A stretch of DNA of 6,011 nt from an uncultured Dyadobacter sp. (GTDB lineage: Bacteria > Bacteroidota > Bacteroidia > Cytophagales > Spirosomataceae), in the NCBI GenBank assembly GCA_946481035.1, contig CAMLNK010000285.1:1-6011 (forward strand), read 5' to 3'. Under the pieces are notes generated by a model, which worked only from the letters and a program-made list of their open reading frames with translations, was not told the origin of the DNA and did not search any database. A program made the translations under genes and the position numbers. This document shows positions 1 through 4,361 of the stretch, piece after piece. Numbering within the stretch: the stretch's first letter is position 1; each line of letters begins with the position of its first letter.

Positions 1-990
1 TTCCCGCGCATCGGCGATTACGACAAATGGGCCATTCAGTGGGGTTACAGCAATTTCCCCGATGCCAAAGACGCTCAGGCTGAAAAACTGGCTTTGAATA
101 CCCTCACCAAAGAGGCTTACAAAGACAACCGCCTGCATTTCGGAACGGAAATCAGCCCTTACGACCCGCGTTACCAGACCGAAGATTTGAGCGACAATGC
201 CATGAAGGCTTCGGAATACGGTATCAAAAACCTGAAACGCATTCTGCCGAACCTCATCGAATGGAGCAAGGAAGACGGTGAAAGCTATAAGGAACTGGAT
301 GAAATCTACGGCAACGTGGTCACGCAATACCGCCGTTACCTGGGTCACGTGATCAAGAATGTGGGCGGCATTTACGATACGCCGACTACCTACGACATGG
401 AAGGTCCGACTTTCACGACTGTGCCAAAGGCAACTCAGAAAGAAGCCATCGACTTCCTGAATGCCCAGCTTTTCAAAACGCCGACCTGGCTTCTGGACCA
501 GAATATCCTCAACAAAGTGAAGCCCGAAACCGGCATGGAGGCCGTGAAAGCATTGCAGGATTATGCATTAACCTCTCTTTTCGCAGGCGACCGTGCAGTA
601 CGGCTGATGGAAACCGGTATTTCAGCCAAAAACTATACGCTCGACGATCTTTTCACTGATCTCGAAGCGGGAATATGGTCGGAAGCCAAAGTCGGCAAGC
701 CGATCGACCTTTACCGCAGGAATTTGCAAAAGGTATATGCTGAAAAGCTGATTTCGTTGCTGAAACCAGGCCGGGCGAATGTCCAGGCTATTCCGGTGGG
801 CATTACCTACGGCTTCTCGACCCGCTCGGTGGAACTTGAAAAAACCGATTTGCCATCCATCGCCCGGGCGCATTTGGAAAGCCTGAAAACGACGGTAAAC
901 GCGGCTATCGCGAAGAGCACCGACAAGAACACCCGCTACCATTTGCAGGATGTGTCGCAAAGAATCAAGCAGGCGCTTGACCCGAAATAA
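1..990 (+). CDS. Zinc-dependent metalloprotease, Met-zincin/DUF4953 type (3' part, 5' end outside window)
   Basis: The frame is open from base 1 to the TAA at 988-990, giving the last 329 residues of a protein that begins upstream; the TTG at 94 is internal and not a start. The visible N-terminal stretch FPRIGDYDKWAIQWGY closely resembles the region just after the Met-turn in Bacteroidota Met-zincin proteases (DUF5117/DUF5118/DUF4953 architecture, usually about 800-900 residues). The HExxH zinc motif itself should lie upstream and cannot be seen here, so activity cannot be judged. The remainder is a soluble, mainly helical C-terminal region ending in ...RIKQALDPK, with no obvious type IX secretion C-terminal domain. 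Family members are thought to be exported or periplasmic proteases; their substrate is unknown to me. It is followed by a strong terminator, so it probably ends its transcription unit. The family call rests on recognised motif wording, not a search. Confidence 0.85.
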   Translation, partial: FPRIGDYDKWAIQWGYSNFPDAKDAQAEKLALNTLTKEAYKDNRLHFGTEISPYDPRYQTEDLSDNAMKASEYGIKNLKRILPNLIEWSKEDGESYKELDEIYGNVVTQYRRYLGHVIKNVGGIYDTPTTYDMEGPTFTTVPKATQKEAIDFLNAQLFKTPTWLLDQNILNKVKPETGMEAVKALQDYALTSLFAGDRAVRLMETGISAKNYTLDDLFTDLEAGIWSEAKVGKPIDLYRRNLQKVYAEKLISLLKPGRANVQAIPVGITYGFSTRSVELEKTDLPSIARAHLESLKTTVNAAIAKSTDKNTRYHLQDVSQRIKQALDPK

Positions 991-999
991 TGTATATTG

Positions 1000-1037
1000 A
1001 ATCAGGCAAGTCGGAAACGGCTTGCCTGATTTGCTTT
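1000..1037 (+). terminator. Intrinsic (Rho-independent) terminator
   Basis: The arms 1001-1010 (atcaggcaag) and 1021-1030 (cttgcctgat) form a perfect 10-bp stem. It extends by A-T outside (1000/1031) and by a G-T wobble and one C-G pair inside (1011-1012 / 1019-1020), leaving a 6-nt loop. A T-rich tail (ttgctttt) follows. It starts 10 bp after the metalloprotease stop codon and ends before the M23 gene, so it should separate the two transcripts. Confidence 0.8.
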
Positions 1038-1050
1038 TAACCCTTGAGAA

Positions 1051-1725
1051 ATGTCAGAACTCACTGAACTACTTCGCCGGCACCCTGCATTCACTGCTAT
1101 TGTACAGAATGGCAAACCCTACCGCAAGCTGGACTTTACAGCCGGCAATACCGATTTGCTGTCGCGTGATCTGTCGGAAACCGTTGATTTTTCCAACTAC
1201 GTTTTCGGTGAAATGCTTTCTGAAAACAGTTTTAATGGAATCGGCGGTTATGGTGAGGACCGGGTCATTTACCGGTATCGGAAACATTTCACTGCCGACA
1301 CTGAAAAGCCCCGGAGCATTCATTTGGGCGTCGATATCTGGGCAGAAGCAGGGACGCCGCTTTACGCCCCGCTCGACGCGACGGTGCATAGTTTTGCATT
1401 CAACGACCATTACGGCGATTACGGCCCTACCATTATTCTTGCGCACGAAATCGTCGGAACAACCTTCTTCACACTTTACGGGCATTTGTCACTGAGCTCG
1501 TTGCAAGGTTTGCACGAAGGAAAAACCATCAAAGCCGGCGAACGCTTCGCAGCCATCGGCCCCTACCCCGAAAACGGTGACTGGCCACCGCATTTGCATT
1601 TCCAGGTTATCAGAGATATTGGAAGTTACAACGGCGATTTCCCCGGTGTTTGCAATGCAGCGGATCGGGGTTATTATTTGGATTTATGCCCTGATCCTGA
1701 GTTAATTTTGAGGATAAAAATTTAG
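1051..1725 (+). CDS. M23-family (LytM/peptidoglycan endopeptidase-like) metallopeptidase domain protein, no export signal
   Basis: A 224-residue protein with a complete M23 active site: HxxxD at H91-D95 (HLGVD), YGH at 143-145 and HLH at 181-183. By family analogy H91, D95 and H183 bind Zn2+, while H145 and H181 assist catalysis. M23 enzymes usually cut glycyl or D-amino-acid bonds in peptidoglycan, but this N-terminus (MSELTELLRRHPAF...) has no signal peptide, lipobox or membrane segment, so the product is predicted to be cytoplasmic. From memory, this subgroup also occurs fused to class III aminotransferase and APH-like kinase domains in larger proteins, so cell-wall cleavage should not be assumed. 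The ATG at 1051 is the earliest possible start because an in-frame TGA lies at 1045-1047. No clear Shine-Dalgarno is present, as is usual in Bacteroidota. The gene has a terminator upstream, so it needs its own promoter, which I could not identify. Its 3' end carries the promoter of the next locus. Confidence 0.88.
   Translation: MSELTELLRRHPAFTAIVQNGKPYRKLDFTAGNTDLLSRDLSETVDFSNYVFGEMLSENSFNGIGGYGEDRVIYRYRKHFTADTEKPRSIHLGVDIWAEAGTPLYAPLDATVHSFAFNDHYGDYGPTIILAHEIVGTTFFTLYGHLSLSSLQGLHEGKTIKAGERFAAIGPYPENGDWPPHLHFQVIRDIGSYNGDFPGVCNAADRGYYLDLCPDPELILRIKI
1677..1710 (+). promoter_or_regulatory. Predicted Bacteroidota-type promoter of the toxin-antitoxin locus
   Basis: TTTG at 1677-1680 and TAATTTTG at 1703-1710 match the Bacteroidota -33 TTTG and -7 TAnnTTTG elements. 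They are separated by 22 bp, within the commonly quoted 17-23 bp range. Transcription would start near 1715-1720, just ahead of the palindromic operator. The promoter lies inside the last codons of the M23 gene. The prediction is by consensus matching only. Confidence 0.5.
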
Positions 1726-1763
1726 AAACTATGCGCATGTTTGAGAACTTATGCGCATATTCA
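1724..1763 (+). promoter_or_regulatory. Duplicated palindromic operator of the RHH antitoxin
   Basis: Two 20-bp tandem units (1724-1743 and 1744-1763) share 13 of their first 15 bases. Each is centred on the perfect 8-bp palindrome ATGCGCAT (1731-1738 and 1751-1758); the second extends to a 10-bp palindrome, TATGCGCATA. The centres are 20 bp apart, about two helical turns, so two dimers could bind the same DNA face. The array ends 4 bp before the GTG start of a ribbon-helix-helix protein. RHH antitoxins commonly bind such repeats to repress their own operon, so autoregulation is a reasonable inference. Confidence 0.6.
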
Positions 1764-1767
1764 TAGT

Positions 1768-2018
1768 GTGAAAAACCGTTTGAATATCACGATCGAAGAT
1801 ACTGTTCTGGCATACATTAAAAGCTATACGGCTGCGCGGCAGGTCAGTGTTTCTCAGATTATTGAAGATCATTTGAAATCTATTGCACGGTCTGCCGAAC
1901 AAAAGCACAACATTCTCTTGAAATAGTGGATGAAATGGAAGCGCCCGTTGGTATAAATGCCGATCAAGACCTTGTGAAAACCTATCACGAAGCCCGCGGA
2001 GAAAATTATGGCAGCTAG
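1768..2018 (+). pseudogene. DUF6364-type ribbon-helix-helix antitoxin, frameshifted
   Basis: From the GTG at 1768 the frame reads MKNRLNITIEDTVLAYIKSY and onward: a beta strand and two helices typical of RHH antitoxins with the SVSQIIEDHL signature. It stops at TAG 1924-1926 after 52 codons. The frame starting at about 1920 (gaa ata gtg gat gaa) continues with EIVDEMEAPVGINADQDLV and ends ...YHEARGENYGS at TAG 2016-2018. That tail matches the conserved C-terminus of DUF6364 proteins. Restoring one G at about 1920 (cttg-gaa) would rebuild a normal protein of about 83 residues. So a 1-bp deletion has removed the toxin-binding tail but spared the DNA-binding domain. The GTG start is preferred over the in-frame TTG at 1741, because that would place the operator inside the gene. 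The rebuilt frame overlaps the toxin ATG (2008) by 11 bp, as in coupled TA operons. The 52-residue peptide might still bind its operator. A sequencing error is the main alternative. Confidence 0.75.
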
Positions 2019-2232
2019 CGTTTTTCTCGATGCCAATCACGATGTTGTAAATCTTGCCCTAACTTCTCAAATAGACGACATTGAGGACGCACTACAATAT
2101 TATACCGCGATTCACCACAAAATAGACTTCTTCCTCAGCAGGGACAAAAAACTTAGAAAGGATGCCCTAACGCTCTTACCCGTTTACGACATCCCCGATT
2201 TTCTAAATCTGCTTGATAAGCAATCCATGTGA
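2008..2232 (+). pseudogene. PIN-domain toxin (VapC-like) with large in-frame internal deletion
   Basis: The 74-residue frame begins MAASVFLDAN, the first strand of a PIN domain with its first catalytic aspartate (D8). It then jumps directly to HDVVNLALTSQIDDIEDALQ, which in intact relatives lies near residue 80. It finishes with the end of the PIN fold (FFLSRDKK ... VYDIPDFLNLL). PIN toxins paired with DUF6364 antitoxins are usually about 135-140 residues, so roughly 60-70 residues are missing, including the helices that carry the second acidic residue. The third acidic position (D27 in EDALQ) and the SRD segment near 44-46 remain. VapC-type PIN proteins are Mg2+-dependent endoribonucleases, usually cutting tRNA or rRNA; without the central helices this product should not fold or cut. 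It stays in frame and could be translated, hence the alternative view of a short expressed remnant. Stop-to-stop distance to the convergent fsr gene is 5 bp. Confidence 0.7.
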
Positions 2233-2237
2233 ATTGC

Positions 2238-3482
2238 CTAGGATTTCTTCTCCAAATTCGGCAAAAACCCGGTCAGCAACCCGATCAGCGGCAGGAACGA
2301 GCAGATCCAGAATACGTATTCAATGCTGGTTTTATCAGCCAGCGTCCCGAGAATAGCCGAACCGATACCGGCGATACCGAATGCGAAACCGAAGAACAAA
2401 CCGGCGATCATTCCTACTTTGCCGGGGATAAGCTCCTGCGCGTACACGAGGATGGCTGAGAATGCAGACGATAAGATCAGACCGATAATGCAGCTCAGCA
2501 CGCCCGTCCAGAACAGGTCGACGTAGGGCAGCAGCAAAGCAAATGGCGCAGCGCCGAGAATCGATATCCAGATCACATATTTACGACCGATCCGGTCGCC
2601 TACCGGCCCGCCGATAAATGTGCCGGCGGCCACTGCAAAGAGAAATGCAAACAAGTAAATCTGCGAGCTCTGGATGGAAACGCCGAATTTATCAATCAAA
2701 TAGAAAGTGAAATAGCTCGAAATGCTGGCCATATAAATGTATTTCGAGAAGATCAGCAGGAGCAAAATGCCGATCGAAACAACCACCTTGGATTTGGACA
2801 AAGTCGATTCCTGCTTCACAGCGCCGGTTGCTTTTTTGACGACCGTGGTCAGATTCTGCTTGTACCAACCGCCTACCCATGAAAGGATAATGATTGCCAG
2901 CAACGCAACCAGTGAAAACCAGATCACCTGGAAGCGGCCGTAAGGCAGCAATATCAACGCCGCCAGTAATGGCCCGAGCGAACTGCCCGCATTACCACCC
3001 ACCTGAAAAAGCGATTGCGCCATCCCGTGCTTGCCCCCGGACGCCATACGCGCCACGCGCGAGGCTTCCGGATGGAACACCGCCGAACCGATACCGATCA
3101 AACCCACGGAAAGCAGTACGATATGAAAACTGTTCGCCATTGAAAGCGACACGAGTCCCAGCAATGTAAAACACATCCCAACTGCTAGCGCATATGGCTG
3201 CGGCCTTTTGTCCGTAAATGAGCCCACAAGCGGCTGAAATACCGACGCACTCACCTGGAATGTAAATGTAATGAGGCCAATCTGCGAAAAGCTCAGATGA
3301 AACGAATCCTTCACCATCGGGTAAATCGACGGAATGAGGGACTGCATCGTGTCGTTCAGCAAGTGGGAGAAACTCAGTGCCAGAAGGATTGGAAATACGG
3401 TCTGGGAGGCGGAAACTGGGGCCGCATCAACGGCCGCCGTGGACTCCGCGGAAGAATTCTGGTCGAAACTTTTCATAGGCAT
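2238..3482 (-). CDS. fsr: Fosmidomycin-resistance-type MFS exporter
   Basis: This 414-residue membrane protein closely resembles E. coli Fsr (about 406 residues) over almost its full length. Shared blocks include LSFSHLLNDTMQSLI (36-50), VFHPEASRVARMASGG (135-150), FQVGGNAGSSLGPLLAA (159-175), IFSKYIYMASISSY (244-257), GGPVGDRIGRKYVIW (291-305, MFS motif A in the second half) and ILVYAQELIPG (344-354). The pattern fits 12 transmembrane helices with a cytoplasmic central loop at about 206-232 (KQNLTTVVKKATG...). Fsr is an inner-membrane, proton-driven exporter; E. coli Fsr gives fosmidomycin resistance when overproduced, and its natural substrate is not well defined. The N-terminal 28 residues are polar, Ser/Ala-rich and unrelated to the core. 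ATG 3482-3480 is the first start; ATG 3476-3474 two codons later is equally possible. It lies 102 bp behind the dehydrogenase gene with a structured leader, so it may be transcribed separately. The name reflects family membership; drug specificity is inferred. Confidence 0.92.
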   Translation of the reverse strand: MPMKSFDQNSSAESTAAVDAAPVSASQTVFPILLALSFSHLLNDTMQSLIPSIYPMVKDSFHLSFSQIGLITFTFQVSASVFQPLVGSFTDKRPQPYALAVGMCFTLLGLVSLSMANSFHIVLLSVGLIGIGSAVFHPEASRVARMASGGKHGMAQSLFQVGGNAGSSLGPLLAALILLPYGRFQVIWFSLVALLAIIILSWVGGWYKQNLTTVVKKATGAVKQESTLSKSKVVVSIGILLLLIFSKYIYMASISSYFTFYLIDKFGVSIQSSQIYLFAFLFAVAAGTFIGGPVGDRIGRKYVIWISILGAAPFALLLPYVDLFWTGVLSCIIGLILSSAFSAILVYAQELIPGKVGMIAGLFFGFAFGIAGIGSAILGTLADKTSIEYVFWICSFLPLIGLLTGFLPNLEKKS

Positions 3483-3492
3483 TCAAAATGCC
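3478..3492 (-). promoter_or_regulatory. Hairpin enclosing the fsr start codon
   Basis: In the fsr mRNA the sequence GGCATT-TTG-AATGCC can fold into a 6-bp stem with a 3-nt loop, and the ATG of fsr lies within the 3' arm. It abuts the larger GC-rich hairpin upstream and shares only base 3492 with it, so the two could stack coaxially. Such a fold could reduce ribosome access. This is structural reading only; a short stem like this may be weak in vivo. Confidence 0.35.
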
Positions 3493-3521
3493 CCCGACTT
3501 CCTGTTTATGCAAGTCGGGGC
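3490..3521 (-). terminator. GC-rich hairpin in the SDR-fsr intergenic region (terminator or leader element)
   Basis: The arms 3492-3500 (ccccgactt on +) and 3512-3520 (aagtcgggg) form a perfect 9-bp stem with an 11-nt loop; a further G-C pair (3490/3521) forms if one base is bulged. On the - strand the stem is followed by GCATTTTG, a short T-run, and preceded by TTTTTT. It could be a weak intrinsic terminator for the dehydrogenase transcript, or a leader hairpin limiting read-through into fsr. On the + strand no T-run follows, so termination in that direction is unlikely. Confidence 0.5.
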
Positions 3522-3535
3522 CTAAAAAAGAATGA

Positions 3536-3543
3536 CAAAGGTA
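3536..3543 (-). promoter_or_regulatory. Possible -7 promoter element for fsr
   Basis: Read on the - strand, 3543 to 3536 is TACCTTTG, a full match to the Bacteroidota -7 consensus TAnnTTTG. A start about 6-8 bp downstream would place the GC-rich hairpin at the very 5' end of the transcript. The only TTTG upstream (3577-3574) is 30 bp away, longer than the usual 17-23 bp, so the -33 element is missing or degenerate. Confidence 0.3.
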
Positions 3544-3584
3544 TCGATTCCCGGTCGCATTATGGCCGGAAACCAAATAAAATT

Positions 3585-4337
3585 CTATTTTCGATGAATT
3601 ACCGTGGCGGCAGACTGTGCTCCTGCCAGAATGGTAATGTCCGCAATCGTAACGCGGTCAGGTGCATTGACGGCGTACAGGATCGCATCGGCGATGTCGC
3701 TTGCTTGCAGCGGATCGAAGCCCTGGTACACTTTTTCGGCCCGGTCTTCGTCACCTTTGAAGCGTACGAGCGAAAATTCCGTCTCCACGGCACCCGGCGC
3801 GACATTGGTTGTCTTGATACCATGTTGCGTCAGTTCGAGGCGCATTCCTTCGCTGATTACCTCTACGGCTGCTTTGGAAGCGCAGTAAACGGCGCCATTA
3901 GCGTAGGTTTGTTTACCCGCAATCGAACTGATATTGACGATGTGACCCTTGCCGCGTTCGAGCAGTAATGGAATAATGGCCTTCGAAACGTAGAGGAGGC
4001 CTTTTACATTACCGTCGATCATCGCGTCCCAGTCGTCGGTGTCGCCCTCATCGAGCGTGCCGAGGCCGTGCGCATTACCGGCATTGTTGACGAGAATATC
4101 GATGTTTTTCCAGTCATCAGGCAACGACCCGACCGCTGCGAGCACTGCGCCCTTGTCGCGCACGTCGAATAGCAGCGTAGTTACCTTTACTTTTGAAGAC
4201 AATTCAGCGGCCACTTCATCGAGGCGCTCCTGGCGGCGGCCACACAAAATAAGGTCTATTCCAACCGCGGCAAATGCTTCTGCCGTGGCCTTACCGATAC
4301 CGGATGTGGCTCCGGTAATAAATGCAATACGGGACAT
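3585..4337 (-). CDS. Short-chain dehydrogenase/reductase, YdfG-like (NADP-dependent hydroxy acid dehydrogenase)
   Basis: A classical SDR of 250 residues, the usual length. The Rossmann glycine motif TGATSGIG is at 8-15, NNAG at 84-87, the structural Asn at 110, and the catalytic set is S138, Y151 and K155 (YCASK). G33-R34-R35 after the second strand suggests preference for NADP(H). Several blocks match E. coli YdfG: GRRQERL, NIDILVNNAG, DPLQ-type C-terminal segment, TEFSLVRFKGD (186-196) and the terminal VIHRK. YdfG oxidises L-allo-threonine, serine and related 3-hydroxy acids, and reduces malonic semialdehyde to 3-hydroxypropionate. The close similarity makes such a substrate likely but not proven. 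The protein is cytosolic with no signal peptide. The gene begins 24 bp after the S41 protease stop on the same strand, so the two are probably cotranscribed; no Shine-Dalgarno is apparent. The 102-bp gap to fsr holds hairpins and a possible promoter. Confidence 0.9.
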   Translation of the reverse strand: MSRIAFITGATSGIGKATAEAFAAVGIDLILCGRRQERLDEVAAELSSKVKVTTLLFDVRDKGAVLAAVGSLPDDWKNIDILVNNAGNAHGLGTLDEGDTDDWDAMIDGNVKGLLYVSKAIIPLLLERGKGHIVNISSIAGKQTYANGAVYCASKAAVEVISEGMRLELTQHGIKTTNVAPGAVETEFSLVRFKGDEDRAEKVYQGFDPLQASDIADAILYAVNAPDRVTIADITILAGAQSAATVIHRK

Positions 4338-4361
4338 TGAGTGAATGGTGTGGAGTGAATT

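Noticed and set aside
1022..1495. An alternative + frame over the start of the M23 gene.
   Set aside because: It overlaps the M23 frame that carries all catalytic motifs and starts within the terminator stem; its translation has no family-like features.
1731..1766. A possible tiny upstream ORF from ATG 1731 to TAG 1764-1766 before the antitoxin start.
   Set aside because: Its ATG is part of the palindromic operator and its 11 codons show no leader-peptide character, such as repeated regulatory codons.
1912..1930. Programmed ribosomal frameshifting as an explanation for the broken antitoxin.
   Set aside because: No slippery heptamer (X XXY YYZ) precedes the TAG and no downstream stem-loop or pseudoknot is apparent; a simple base loss in cttg(g)aa explains it.
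3297..3968. A 223-codon open frame on the + strand, antisense to the fsr 5' end, the leader and the dehydrogenase 3' end.
   Set aside because: It crosses two well-supported genes and their intergenic region, its translation resembles no family and is rich in Arg/Gly/Cys, as expected from the reverse strand of high-GC coding DNA.
4338..4361. The 8-base direct repeat gagtgaat (4339-4346 and 4353-4360) filling the gap between the S41 and dehydrogenase genes.
   Set aside because: It is short, not palindromic and inside a probable operon; likely chance or an untranslated spacer duplication with no visible role.
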